Of a DNA stretch of 39,041 bases, positions 23,927 to 32,900 are shown in pieces. Source of the DNA: Ruminococcaceae bacterium UBA5295 (lineage in GTDB: Bacteria; Bacillota; Clostridia; Oscillospirales; Acutalibacteraceae); contig DHSD01000015.1 in the NCBI GenBank assembly GCA_002411365.1, positions 1 to 39,041 on the forward strand. Reading direction: 5' to 3'. The translations under genes were made by a program, and so were the position numbers. The first letter of the stretch is position 1. Every line of letters begins with the position of its first letter. The notes under the pieces are model-generated. The model saw nothing but the letters and a program-made list of their open reading frames with translations, was not told where the DNA came from and did not search any database.

Positions 23927-24057
23927 CTGCAAAATTCATTTAAAATGCTGATATTGTGATTAAATAAGAACAGAGCTGAAGCATAATATGGCAGAATAAT
24001 ATAGAAAATTAAGGCTGTGGAAGGCAATTAGCTAAAACGGAAGTGGGGATAAATTAA

Positions 24058-25308
24058 ATGGTCACGTTTCACGAACTGCATACACGCCTGGCAAAAGCGT
24101 CGGTCAATGGTGATGTACCCGATGAACTTAATAAAATTGAGCAGGAAAAATTTAACCCGCATGATTTGGACTGCCTTTTAAACCCGAAAAGCCATCCGCC
24201 CGTTATACGTATAGGGGAATGCGCATGTTCAGAAAGCGAGAAAGCTGCATGCGCCGGCAGGTGCCTGTTTGATGCATTGTATAAAGATGAGCACGGCAAC
24301 ATGGCTGTGCGTTCGGACATGTGTGTTGGCTGCGCTGAATGTGTGCGTGGCTGCCGCGCTAAAAAATTGATTGAAAGCAAAGATATCCTTCCAACATTTG
24401 CTGACATAAACAGCGGTAAAGCACCGGTTTTTGCCATGGTTGCCCCGGCATTTGTGAAGCAGTTCGGGGACGATGTGACGCCTGGAAAGTTGCGCACGGC
24501 ATTTAAACGTCTTGGATTTACAGGAATGGTAGAGGTTGCCCTGTTTGCCGATATTCTCACTTTAAAAGAGGCGCTGGAGTTTGATAAAAATATTGTAACT
24601 GAAAAAGACTTTCAACTCACGAGCTGCTGTTGCCCCATGTGGATAGCTATGATACGCAGGGTTTATAAGCAGCTTATCCCGCATGTGCCGGGTTCTGTGT
24701 CGCCCATGGTGGCCTGTGGGCGTTCAATAAAAGCGCTTCATCCTGATGCCATAACTGTGTTTATAGGCCCGTGCCTTGCAAAGAAGGCTGAAGCGCGGGA
24801 GAAAGGCCTTGCTGGTGCTGTTGACCATGTGCTGACGTTCCGTGAAATGCAGAACGTATTTGACTTTGCGGGGATTCATCCGGAAAACTTGCCTGAAGAT
24901 TTGCGCGACCATTCATCACGTGCGGGACGCATTTATGCTGGAAGCGGCGGTGTAAGCGAAGCGGTAAAGAGCACGGTGGAGCGGATAGACCCGCACCGCA
25001 AAATAACTGTGCATGCAATACATGCTGACGGTGTGCCTGCCTGCAGAAAAATGCTGGACGACCTGCTTGCCGGAAAAATTTCGGCTAACTTCATTGAGGG
25101 AATGGGATGCACAGGAGGATGTGTAGGAGGCCCGAAGGCGCTTATACCAAAAGAAGAGGGACGGAAAAACGTTGCGGAATACGGTGAAAAGTCTGCCTAT
25201 AAAACGCCCATAGACAATCCGTATGTCATAGAGTTGCTTCACCGCCTCGGATTTGATACGGTAGAAAGCCTTCTTAATGAAAGTGATATTTTTACGCGGA
25301 ATTTCTAA
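24058..25308 (+). CDS. [FeFe]-hydrogenase-like protein with an N-terminal ferredoxin domain
   Basis: The 416-residue protein starts with two cysteine clusters for [4Fe-4S] centres: CACSESEKAACAGRC (about 54-69) and CVGCAECVRGC (about 89-99). The hydrogenase domain follows, with all three H-cluster loops present in altered form: TSCCCPMW (about 187), IGPCLAKKAE (about 235; MPC-x-KK in catalytic enzymes) and EGMGCTGGCVGGP (about 346; usually ACPGGC-GGGG). The H-cluster cysteines are kept, but the second-shell Met of loop 2 and the Pro of loop 3 are not. No HydE/F/G or electron-transfer partners are near. It may be a sensory or uncharacterised hydrogenase rather than a bulk catalyst. Confidence 0.85.
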   Translation: MVTFHELHTRLAKASVNGDVPDELNKIEQEKFNPHDLDCLLNPKSHPPVIRIGECACSESEKAACAGRCLFDALYKDEHGNMAVRSDMCVGCAECVRGCRAKKLIESKDILPTFADINSGKAPVFAMVAPAFVKQFGDDVTPGKLRTAFKRLGFTGMVEVALFADILTLKEALEFDKNIVTEKDFQLTSCCCPMWIAMIRRVYKQLIPHVPGSVSPMVACGRSIKALHPDAITVFIGPCLAKKAEAREKGLAGAVDHVLTFREMQNVFDFAGIHPENLPEDLRDHSSRAGRIYAGSGGVSEAVKSTVERIDPHRKITVHAIHADGVPACRKMLDDLLAGKISANFIEGMGCTGGCVGGPKALIPKEEGRKNVAEYGEKSAYKTPIDNPYVIELLHRLGFDTVESLLNESDIFTRNF

Positions 25309-25350
25309 ATACCGGTTTTAATTTTTAATTTGATACTGCAAAACGATGGA

Positions 25351-25386
25351 AGTTCGCGTGTGCAATATGTCATGCGGACTTTTTTT
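25351..25386 (+). terminator. Terminator of the hydrogenase-like gene
   Basis: AGTTCGCGTG (25351-25360) pairs with CATGCGGACT (25371-25380) including G-U pairs, followed by six Ts. Confidence 0.85.
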
Positions 25387-25425
25387 CAAAATCTCTTAAA
25401 ATAGCCAAAATCTGAATTTATTTTA

Positions 25426-25454
25426 TTGAAAATAAATTGTTTGCTTGCTATAAT
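25426..25454 (+). promoter_or_regulatory. Sigma-A promoter of the oligoendopeptidase gene
   Basis: TTGAAA (25426-25431), 17-base spacer, extended TATAAT (25449-25454, preceded by TGC). Confidence 0.8.
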
Positions 25455-25533
25455 GAAATTTAAAGTTGCCGATGAGCATTTTAGTTTATGAAAATATGGC
25501 AATACTATCTTGTTGAAATATGGAGGGATTATA

Positions 25534-27332
25534 ATGGGTGAACCGGCAAAAATCAAGGCAAGGGATGAAATTTTACCAAACGACAAATGGGCGGTTGAAA
25601 AAATATATAAAAACACGGACGAATGGAATACGGACTTTTCGAAGCTAAAAGAAAATGCAGCGGGTATTCCTGCTTTCCGCGGAAAACTGAGTGATGCTCA
25701 TAAGCTGCTGGAATTTTTCAAGCTTGATGAAGGAGTTTCACGCCGTGCGGAAAAACTTTTTGTATACGCGAACCTGCGCTCGGACGAAGACACTTCGAAC
25801 TCTGAATTTCTCGGCTTAAAATCAAAAATAAGCGCTTACCTTTCAGAACTTGAGGCTGCAGAATCATTTTTCATGCCAGAGATCCTTTCATATCCGGAGG
25901 GGACTGTGGAAAATGAGATTAAAGTGCTGCCGGACTTAGAACTTCACCGTTTCCGCCTTGAGCAAATACTGCGGCTTAAATCGCACACACTCGACAAAAA
26001 CAGCGAGTCGATCCTGGCTTCGCTTTCAGACTGTCTTGAGGCTTCGCACAGCGCATATACACTGCTTTCGAATGCGGATATGGAATTTCACCATGTGCAT
26101 GATGAAGATGGCATGGAAGTTCCGCTTACTGAAAGCAGCTATTATGGGTATATTACATCGAAAGACAGGCGTGTGCGCCGTGAGGCGTTCCAGTCGCTGT
26201 TTGGAGGGTATAGGCATTTTAGAAATACGTTTGCGTCATTGCTTATTTCTTCCGTAAAAAAATGTGCGATGAATGCAAAGTTACGCCATTATAAATCTTC
26301 GCTTGAAAGCTCGCTTTTCCCAAATGGCATTCCGCTTGAGGTTTACAGCACTGCGGCAGGTGTGGTTGACAAAAACCTAAATTTGCTTCACCGCTATGTT
26401 AACATTAAAAAGAAGCTTCTTGGCGTTGATACCATTCATATGTACGACCTGTATGCACCGCTTGTAAATGTGCCGGACGTTCACATTGAGTTCAGTAAAG
26501 CTGTCAATATTGTAAAAGAAGGCCTTGCGCCGCTCGGAAAAGAATATATTGACCTGTTTTCTAAAGGAATCAGCGAAGGCTGGGTAGACCGCTACCCTAA
26601 CAAGGGCAAGCGCTCCGGTGCATACTCTTGGGGATGCTATGACACCCAGCCGTATGTGCTGATGAATACAACTATACTCTTGACGATGTTTCAACGCTTG
26701 CGCATGAAATGGGCCACTCGCTGCATTCTTACTATTCTAAGAAAACACAGCCGTATATTTACTCGGATTATGCAATTTTCTGCGCAGAAGTCGCGTCGAC
26801 GACAAATGAATCATTGCTTATTCGCCACCTCATTGCAAATGAGCAGGACAAAAATAAAAAGCTGTACCTTGTAAATTCGCAGCTTGAACAGATACGTACT
26901 ACGGTGTTCCGCCAGATGATGTTTGCGGAGTTTGAGACTTTTACGCATGAACAGACAGAAAAGGGCATACCGCTTACGTCTGATGACCTATGTAGCTATT
27001 GGCATAAACTCAATGTGAAATATTACGGGCCTGAGATGACGGTCGATCCGGAAATTGATATCGAATGGGCAAGGATTCCGCATTTTTACCGCGACTTTTA
27101 TGTTTATCAGTATGCAACGGGGTATGCTGCCGCAAATTCATTTGCAGAAAGGATACTTTCAGACGGTGCAAAAGCAGTGGAGCAGTATAAAGGATTCCTC
27201 AAAAGCGGCAGCAGCGACTATCCGGTAAATATCCTGCGTAAAGCCGGTGTGGACATGGCAACTGCGAAACCTATGCAGGATACTATGGCGACATTTAGCA
27301 GACTGCTCGATATGCTTGAAAGCGGAGTATAA
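25534..27332 (+). pseudogene. pepF: Oligoendopeptidase F, broken by a one-base deletion
   Basis: Two overlapping frames (25534-26874 and one entering near 26668 and ending at 27332) together make a normal-length M3B oligoendopeptidase F of about 600 residues. ATG 25534 follows GGAGGG. The first frame is collinear through SGAYSWGCYDTQPYVLMN. There the text GATGAATACAAC (26661-26672) lacks one T; restoring GAATTACAAC gives YNYTLDDVSTLAHEMGHSLH in one frame. The zinc site HEMGH (from 26703) is in the second frame, so the product as read ends without its active site. No other damage is visible, so a sequencing error or a very recent mutation is likely. It acts on cytoplasmic oligopeptides. Confidence 0.9.
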
Positions 27333-27375
27333 CCGGATTACTTATTTAACCATGTAAAAGGGAGGTGCAGGCTGA

Positions 27376-28146
27376 GTGCGTATAGCAGTAGTTACCGGAG
27401 CTTCAAGCGGCCTTGGGCAGGAATTTGTAAGGCAGATTTCTAAAAAAGAGGGCCTTGACGGGATTTGGACAGTCGCCCGCAGGCGTGAACGTATGGAAGA
27501 GCTTCAGAAACAGGTGGACATTCCTTTAAAGATTCTTCCGTATGACTTGACAGACAAGGAAAGCTTCAGAAAAATTTCTGCAATTATTAAAAGTGAGCAG
27601 CCGGATGTGCGTGTTCTTGTCAATGCAGCCGGATTTGGGAAAATCGGCAGCTACAGCGATATATCTGTTGCAGACTGCGACGATATGATAGACCTTAACT
27701 GCCGTGCTGCTGTAGATATAACGCAGATTGTACTTCCGTACATGAAAGAAGGAAGCCGCATCCTTGAGATATGCTCAACTTCGGCATTCCAGCCGTTCCA
27801 GTACCTCAACGTATATGCGGCGACAAAGGCGTTCCTTTACAGGTACAGCAGGGCACTCCGCGTCGAGCTTTTTGGAAGGAAAATAAAGGTTACGGCCGTC
27901 TGCCCTTACTGGATTAAGGATACGGAATTTATCGGCACGGCGCAGAAAACAAGGAACAGTTCCTACATTTGGGGTTTCCCTTTTGCTTCGCGTGAGAAGA
28001 GCGTAGTCCGCATGGCTTTGACTGACAGCCGCCTCGGCCTTCCTGTATCGACTCCCGGAATTGTATGCTTCCTGCACCGGATTGTAGCAAAATTCATTCC
28101 GGGCGAGCTTATGATGGGTCTGTGGGAACTAATACGGCATTTGTAG
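27376..28146 (+). CDS. Short-chain dehydrogenase/reductase
   Basis: The 256-residue protein is a classical SDR: TGASSGLGQEF (NAD(P) binding, about 7-17), a cofactor-selecting VARRRERM that favours NADPH, LVNAAGFGKIG, catalytic Ser in ICSTSAFQP and YAATK (Tyr/Lys) followed by the helix of the active site. The C-terminal 40 residues are hydrophobic (GIVCFLHRIVAKFIPGELMM), suggesting membrane association. The substrate is unknown. GTG 27376 has GGGAGGTG upstream, and the gene starts 43 bases after pepF with no terminator between, so the two are probably co-transcribed. Confidence 0.9.
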   Translation: MRIAVVTGASSGLGQEFVRQISKKEGLDGIWTVARRRERMEELQKQVDIPLKILPYDLTDKESFRKISAIIKSEQPDVRVLVNAAGFGKIGSYSDISVADCDDMIDLNCRAAVDITQIVLPYMKEGSRILEICSTSAFQPFQYLNVYAATKAFLYRYSRALRVELFGRKIKVTAVCPYWIKDTEFIGTAQKTRNSSYIWGFPFASREKSVVRMALTDSRLGLPVSTPGIVCFLHRIVAKFIPGELMMGLWELIRHL

Positions 28147-28155
28147 ATGCTCTGT

Positions 28156-28207
28156 AAAAGCATTTGACATTTAGGATTTCGGTATAATGCTGAAAATGCT
28201 TTTAATT
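28156..28207 (+). terminator. Weak terminator-like hairpin after the short-chain dehydrogenase gene
   Basis: AAAAGCATT (28156-28164) pairs with AATGCTTTT (28195-28203) across a 30-base loop, followed by AATTT. The long loop makes it uncertain. Confidence 0.35.
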
Positions 28208-28217
28208 TAAAAATCTG

Positions 28218-28246
28218 TTGCATTTAAAAAACGGTTGTGATAAAAT
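28218..28246 (+). promoter_or_regulatory. Sigma-A promoter of rplS
   Basis: TTGCAT (28218-28223), 17-base spacer, TAAAAT (28241-28246). It implies a leader of about 120 bases before the rplS start. Confidence 0.75.
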
Positions 28247-28273
28247 AAAAAATGCTTGAGTAATTTTTATCCG

Positions 28274-28330
28274 CTGGCACTGCCAGTGAGGGTCATGCCT
28301 AATTTCCGCGGCATGGAGGGGGTATTCCTC
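28274..28330 (+). promoter_or_regulatory. Structured rplS leader (possible L19 autoregulatory element)
   Basis: Three consecutive hairpins can be drawn: CTGGC/GCCAG (28274-28286), CATGCC/GGCATG (28294-28315) and GAGG/CCTC (28316-28330), all before the AGAAGGAG ribosome binding site. Leaders bound by L19 to repress their own translation are known in Firmicutes. The position and compact structure fit, but I could not check the consensus. Confidence 0.45.
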
Positions 28331-28374
28331 TGCAATAAGCATGAATGCCTGAATTTTAGAAGGAGTATTTATTT

Positions 28375-28719
28375 ATGGATGCATTAAAGACAATCGCTCA
28401 GGATTCTATGAAAAAAGAATTGCCTGAATTTAAAGTCGGAGACACAGTGCGTGTAGATGTAAATGTGCGTGAGGGCGACAGGGAAAGAATTCAGGCCTTT
28501 GAGGGCACCGTAATAGCACGCAAAGGCAGCGGTGTAAGTGAAACTTTTACTGTCCGCCGTGTTTCTTATGGCGTAGGTGTCGAGAGGGTCTTCCCAATCC
28601 ATTCGCCAAATGTAAAAGCTGTTAAGGTTGTGCGCAGAGGCGATGTCCGCAGGGCTAAGCTGTATTTCCTGCGTGGCAAAGTAGGCAAGGCTGCAAAAGT
28701 GAAAGCGCAGATTCATTAA
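28375..28719 (+). CDS. rplS: Ribosomal protein L19
   Basis: The 114-residue product has the L19 core: FKVGDTVRVDVNVREGDRER, IQAFEGTVIARKGSGVSETF and TVRRVSYGVGVERVFPIHSP. L19 lies at the 30S-50S interface of the large subunit. It has its own promoter, a structured leader and a strong terminator, so expression is independent of lepB downstream. Confidence 0.98.
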   Translation: MDALKTIAQDSMKKELPEFKVGDTVRVDVNVREGDRERIQAFEGTVIARKGSGVSETFTVRRVSYGVGVERVFPIHSPNVKAVKVVRRGDVRRAKLYFLRGKVGKAAKVKAQIH

Positions 28720-28743
28720 TGGGATTTTCATTTTAAACTGTTC

Positions 28744-28774
28744 AGAAAGGGACATCGTCATGTCCCTTTCTTTT
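28744..28774 (+). terminator. Terminator of rplS
   Basis: A perfect 12-bp stem, AGAAAGGGACAT (28744-28755) with ATGTCCCTTTCT (28760-28771), loop CGTC, then TTT. Confidence 0.9.
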
Positions 28775-28850
28775 GCTACTGCCGCTTTTTACTGCTATGG
28801 CCGTATAAAATATGTAAAGGCTGTTTTTATTAAGTAAGGTGGGAACGAAT

Positions 28851-29429
28851 ATGGCGGATTCTGAAAATTCGGATGAAATGCCCCCCAGAAAGCACAGCGG
28901 CTTTACAGAAGGATGCTATGAATGGGTGGAAGCACTCATGACAGCGTTGATTGCCGTTATGATTCTTTTTGTTTTCTTTTTTCGGCTGAATGTTGAAGTT
29001 CAAGGGAAGTCAATGGAGCCAAATTATTGTGAAGGCTACAGGCTGTTTGTTTCATGTACGGACCGCAGTTTTAAAAGCGGTGACGTTGTAGTTATCGACG
29101 CAGCAGGCACAAAGCTGAATGAGAGAATCATAAAGCGCGTGATTGCAACGGAAGGGCAGGCAGTGAATATCGATTTCTCGTCAGGCTATGTTTATGTTGA
29201 CGGCAAGCCACTCGACGAATCGGCGTATATTAAAAATGGCATAACGAAGCAGAAAGGAACAACGAAGTTTCCGCTGACGGTGCCAAAAGGCCATGTCTTT
29301 GTGCTTGGTGACAACAGACCTGTTTCTGAAGACAGCCGTTTTACAGACGTTGGCGTTATTGACACACACTACATAATGGGCAAAGTCAGTTTCCTGCTCA
29401 GTCCGTTCCACGGCTTCCACAGCCGATGA
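28851..29429 (+). CDS. lepB: Signal peptidase I
   Basis: The 192-residue protein has one N-terminal membrane segment (ALMTALIAVMILFVFFFRL, about 29-47), then the catalytic Ser in VQGKSMEPNY, the general-base Lys in NERIIKRVIATEGQ and box E GDNRPVSEDSRF. It cleaves signal peptides outside the membrane. ATG 28851 has AAGGTGGG upstream; a GTG at 28839 lies inside that site and is rejected. It leads the lepB-rbgA-rnhB-yraN run. Confidence 0.95.
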   Translation: MADSENSDEMPPRKHSGFTEGCYEWVEALMTALIAVMILFVFFFRLNVEVQGKSMEPNYCEGYRLFVSCTDRSFKSGDVVVIDAAGTKLNERIIKRVIATEGQAVNIDFSSGYVYVDGKPLDESAYIKNGITKQKGTTKFPLTVPKGHVFVLGDNRPVSEDSRFTDVGVIDTHYIMGKVSFLLSPFHGFHSR

Positions 29430-29484
29430 TTATGGGGTTTACAGGAGACCGCAAATTTTAATAATTTGAGGGCTGGTACTGTAA

Positions 29485-30357
29485 ATGAATGGCAGCAAAA
29501 AACAGACCATACAGTGGTTTCCTGGCCATATGGTAAAAACAGAAAAGCAAATTCAAAAAAATCTAAAACTCGCGGATGCCGTGGTTGAGATACTTGATGC
29601 CCGCATACCGCTGAGCAGTCATAATCCTCAGCTTGGGCGTCTTATCGGCTCTAAACCACGCATTATTCTTATGAACAAGGAAGACCTTGCCGATTCAAAA
29701 CAAACGGCTCTTTGGCTGAACTGTTTTCAGAAAAGAGGCTGGGGCGCTTTTTCGGCTGACTGCAAGTCCGGCAAAGGCATAGGTTCACTTCTTTCGCAAA
29801 GCGAGCGTTTACTCAGCGCGAAAATGGAGTCGTGGAAAGAAAAGGGCATGACGGGGAAACGTATACGCCTTATGGCGGTGGGCATACCCAATGTCGGCAA
29901 AAGCTCTTTAATCAACAGGCTCGCGCATGGAAGCCGCGCTGCTGTTGAAAACAGGCCCGGCGTAACCCGTACAAGCCAGTGGTTTCAGATTGGCAAAGGC
30001 TTTGAAATGATGGATACGCCAGGTGTTTTATGGCCGAAAATCAGCAGCAGAAAAGCAGGGGAGCACCTCGCATTTACAGGTGCAGTGAAAGAGTCGACTT
30101 ACGATGTCGAGCCGATCGCCTGCCAGTTGCTTGAAACACTAAGGCAAATTGCACCAGATAATTTAAAAAAACGTTACCGTATAGATGAAGACATAGATGA
30201 AATGGACGGCTTTGGTATGCTGAAACTCATAGGCAGAAAACGCGGTATGCTTTCGGTGGGAGGAGTTGTAAACACCGAGCGTGCGGCGCATATGCTGCTT
30301 GACGAATTCAGAAGTGCCAAAATAGGGCGCATAACTTTGGAGCCTTTAAAACCGTGA
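29485..30357 (+). CDS. rbgA: Ribosome biogenesis GTPase RbgA (YlqF)
   Basis: This 290-residue circularly permuted GTPase shows IQWFPGHMVKTEKQIQ at the N-terminus, then DARIPLSSHNP, MNKEDLAD (G4), AVGIPNVGKSSLINRL (G1/P-loop), RPGVTRTSQWFQI (G2) and MDTPGVLWPK (G3). It is needed for late 50S assembly. The C-terminal RNA-binding domain is complete. rnhB starts within its last codons. Confidence 0.95.
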   Translation: MNGSKKQTIQWFPGHMVKTEKQIQKNLKLADAVVEILDARIPLSSHNPQLGRLIGSKPRIILMNKEDLADSKQTALWLNCFQKRGWGAFSADCKSGKGIGSLLSQSERLLSAKMESWKEKGMTGKRIRLMAVGIPNVGKSSLINRLAHGSRAAVENRPGVTRTSQWFQIGKGFEMMDTPGVLWPKISSRKAGEHLAFTGAVKESTYDVEPIACQLLETLRQIAPDNLKKRYRIDEDIDEMDGFGMLKLIGRKRGMLSVGGVVNTERAAHMLLDEFRSAKIGRITLEPLKP

Positions 30358-30971
30358 ATGATTTGTATTACTATGAAAATCTGGCGAAACGGAATGGGCA
30401 CCGTTTCGTCTGCGGAATAGATGAAGCGGGGCGCGGCCCTCTTGCGGGGCCGGTCTTTGCAGCTGCTGTAATACTTCCGGAAAACTGCACTATTGAAGGG
30501 ATTAATGACTCAAAAAAATTGACCCCGAAAAAGCGCAGCGTGCTGTTTGACGAGATAACAGCCGGAGCCGTAGCATATGGCATCGGTTTTGCAACAGAAA
30601 AAGAAATTGATGAAGTTAATATACTTCAGGCGACTTTCCGCGCTATGAAGCGTGCATTTGATAAACTTGGCGTTACACCTGATTTGGCTATTGTAGATGG
30701 AAACAGAATGCCAAGCCTCGGTGTTGAAACACAGACTATTGTTAAGGGCGATGCCCTTTCAGCAAGCATTGCGGCAGCCTCAATTTTGGCTAAGGTAAGC
30801 CGTGACAGGCTTATGGAACAGGTGGATAAAATATACCCGCAATATGGCTTTGCAAAGCATAAAGGGTATGGCACTGCTTACCATATTGAAATGCTGAAAA
30901 AGCATGGGCCGTGCCCTGTGCACCGCAGAACATTTTTAAAAAAGATATTGGGGGAAGGATCCAGTGTCTAA
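30354..30971 (+). CDS. rnhB: Ribonuclease HII
   Basis: The 205-residue protein has the RNase HII motif CGIDEAGRGPLAGPVFAAAV with the DE catalytic pair, IVDGNRMPS and KGDALSASIAAASILAKVSR, and the terminal KHKGYGTAYHIEML...HRRTF. It removes RNA (single ribonucleotides and primers) from DNA hybrids. GTG 30354 overlaps the rbgA stop by four bases. Confidence 0.96.
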   Translation: MNDLYYYENLAKRNGHRFVCGIDEAGRGPLAGPVFAAAVILPENCTIEGINDSKKLTPKKRSVLFDEITAGAVAYGIGFATEKEIDEVNILQATFRAMKRAFDKLGVTPDLAIVDGNRMPSLGVETQTIVKGDALSASIAAASILAKVSRDRLMEQVDKIYPQYGFAKHKGYGTAYHIEMLKKHGPCPVHRRTFLKKILGEGSSV

Positions 30972-31329
30972 TTCATCTGGTGACGCGGGTGAAGGGTATG
31001 CGGCGGATTACCTCCGCAGGCACGGCTTCGATATTGTTAAGCGCAATTTTCATTCGCGTTTTGGCGAAATCGATATTATTGCGCAGGACAGCCGTTACCT
31101 TGTGTTTGTGGAAGTAAAAACACGTGAGCGCGGTTCTTTTTTATATCCTCTTGAAGCCATAACACGGTCAAAACAGAAAAAGATAATCTCAACTGCCTGC
31201 CTTTACCTCCAGTTGCATCCGACCACCCTCCAGCCGAGGTTCGACGCAGCGGCTGTAACGGCGGAAAACGGTGTACCAGTTTCTGTTTCTTATTTTGCCA
31301 ATGCATTTTCGTGCAGAGGCTTTTTTTGA
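30964..31329 (+). CDS. yraN: YraN/UPF0102-family endonuclease-like protein
   Basis: The 121-residue protein has the nuclease-like core GDAGEGYAADYLRRHGFDIV, NFHSRFGEIDIIAQD and LVFVEVKTRE, that is E-x(n)-D/E-VK. Its cellular role is poorly defined. GTG 30964 overlaps rnhB by eight bases, continuing the operon. The promoter of thrC overlaps its stop codon. Confidence 0.92.
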   Translation: MSNSSGDAGEGYAADYLRRHGFDIVKRNFHSRFGEIDIIAQDSRYLVFVEVKTRERGSFLYPLEAITRSKQKKIISTACLYLQLHPTTLQPRFDAAAVTAENGVPVSVSYFANAFSCRGFF

Positions 31330-31354
31330 CATTTTGCGTATCTTTGTATATGAT
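31326..31354 (+). promoter_or_regulatory. Consensus sigma-A promoter of thrC
   Basis: TTGACA (31326-31331), 17-base spacer, TATGAT (31349-31354), overlapping the yraN stop. No T-box or terminator structure lies between it and the thrC start. Confidence 0.85.
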
Positions 31355-31397
31355 AAACATATAAGCTGACTTGACTGCTCAGAAAGGAGAAACCGCC

Positions 31398-32897
31398 TTG
31401 AATTATATATCTACGCGTGACTGTAGGGCAAGCGTTTCCGCGGCTCAAGCGATCGCGCAGGGCATAAGCAGTGACGGCGGCCTGTTTGTTCCGCAGTTAT
31501 TTCCGTCAATTTCATCTCATGGCCTTAAAAACATGGAGGGGATGGATTATCGCGGACGTGCAGCTGAAATCTTAGAACTTTACCTGAGTGATTTTGATGC
31601 ATGTAAGATTGCTGACTGTGTGACAAAAGCCTATGCAGCAGAAAAATTCAGCGGGGGAATCCCCGCTCCGGTCGTTACGTTTAAGGACGGCGTTTCTTTT
31701 CTGGAGCTGTGGCATGGGCCTACATGTGCTTTTAAGGATATGGCGTTGCAAATATTGCCGCATTTGCTTACGCTTTCGCTGAAAAAAATAAATTCGGGCA
31801 AAAAGGCGTTGATACTTGTAGCAACATCGGGAGACACGGGCAAAGCAGCACTTGAAGGTTTTAAAAACGTTAACATGACAAAAATCATCGTGTTTTACCC
31901 GATGAACGGTGTCAGTGCCATGCAGGAGCGCCAGATGCGCACGCAGGAAGGAGACAATGTCTCTGTAATTGCGGTACGCGGAAACTTTGACGACGCACAG
32001 GCTGGTGTCAAGAAGATTTTCGGTGACGCAGATATCTGCCGAAAAGCAGAGAAATGCGGCTTTATGCTTTCAAGTGCAAATTCCATCAACTGGGGGCGCC
32101 TGCTGCCGCAGATTGTTTATTATTTTTCTGCATGGTGCGACCTCGCATCAGCTGGCGTTATTAAGCAGGGAGAAAAAATTAATTTTTGCGTGCCAACAGG
32201 GAATTTCGGCAATATTCTCGCTGCTTACTATGCGGGCAGAATGGGGCTGCCAATCAACCGCCTCATTTGTGCTTCAAATGCAAATAATGTGCTGACTGAT
32301 TTTCTCACAACGGGAGTATATGACCGGAACCGCCGGTTTTACACAACTATTTCACCTTCTATGGATATTCTTGTTTCAAGCAATCTGGAGCGTCTGCTTT
32401 TTGATATAACTGGAGATGACAGGCAGGTCGCTGAGTGGATGGGGCAGCTCGCTAAGTACGGCAGATATCAAATAGACGGCGCTTCGCTGCAAAAGGTTAA
32501 GAATACGTTTTCAGCCGGTTTCTGCGGAGATGCGGAGACGGAAGAAGAAATACGCAGGGTTTTCAGCGCGAGGCATTATCTTTGCGATCCGCATACTGCT
32601 GTTGCAGCTCATGTCTGCCGTGAATACCGTGAAAAAACTGGAGACAAGTCGCATACCGTTATAGTTTCCACAGCAAGCCCGTATAAGTTTGCGCCAGATG
32701 TGCTGAATGCTTTGGAGCAGGGCAAAGGGGCTGCTCAAGGCACATTCAGTGCGGTGCGCAGCCTTTCAGAGATAACGAGGGTATCTGTTCCTAAACCGAT
32801 TGCAAACATTGAAAACAAGCCTCTGCGCTTTTCAAAAGCATGCGAAAAAGGGCAGATGGGCAGCGCTGTTCTTGAAGCAGCGGGATGGAAGGCTTAG
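31398..32897 (+). CDS. thrC: Threonine synthase
   Basis: The 499-residue PLP enzyme converts O-phosphohomoserine to threonine. It starts YISTRDCRASVSAAQAIAQG, as long-form threonine synthases do, and has FLELWHGPTCAFKDMALQIL with the Schiff-base Lys, ILVATSGDTGKAALEGF (phosphate loop) and FCVPTGNFGNILAAYYA. TTG 31398 has AAAGGAG eight bases upstream; an in-frame TTG/ATG-like start at 31371 overlaps the promoter region. The next gene begins three bases after its stop. Confidence 0.96.
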   Translation: MNYISTRDCRASVSAAQAIAQGISSDGGLFVPQLFPSISSHGLKNMEGMDYRGRAAEILELYLSDFDACKIADCVTKAYAAEKFSGGIPAPVVTFKDGVSFLELWHGPTCAFKDMALQILPHLLTLSLKKINSGKKALILVATSGDTGKAALEGFKNVNMTKIIVFYPMNGVSAMQERQMRTQEGDNVSVIAVRGNFDDAQAGVKKIFGDADICRKAEKCGFMLSSANSINWGRLLPQIVYYFSAWCDLASAGVIKQGEKINFCVPTGNFGNILAAYYAGRMGLPINRLICASNANNVLTDFLTTGVYDRNRRFYTTISPSMDILVSSNLERLLFDITGDDRQVAEWMGQLAKYGRYQIDGASLQKVKNTFSAGFCGDAETEEEIRRVFSARHYLCDPHTAVAAHVCREYREKTGDKSHTVIVSTASPYKFAPDVLNALEQGKGAAQGTFSAVRSLSEITRVSVPKPIANIENKPLRFSKACEKGQMGSAVLEAAGWKA

Positions 32898-32900
32898 CGA

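Noticed and set aside
28164..28188. TTGACA and TATAAT boxes after the short-chain dehydrogenase
   Set aside because: The spacer is only 13 bases; the rplS promoter at 28218-28246 has the correct 17.
31330..31397. T-box leader before thrC
   Set aside because: The region is only about 40 bases long after the promoter and has no specifier stem or antiterminator sequence.
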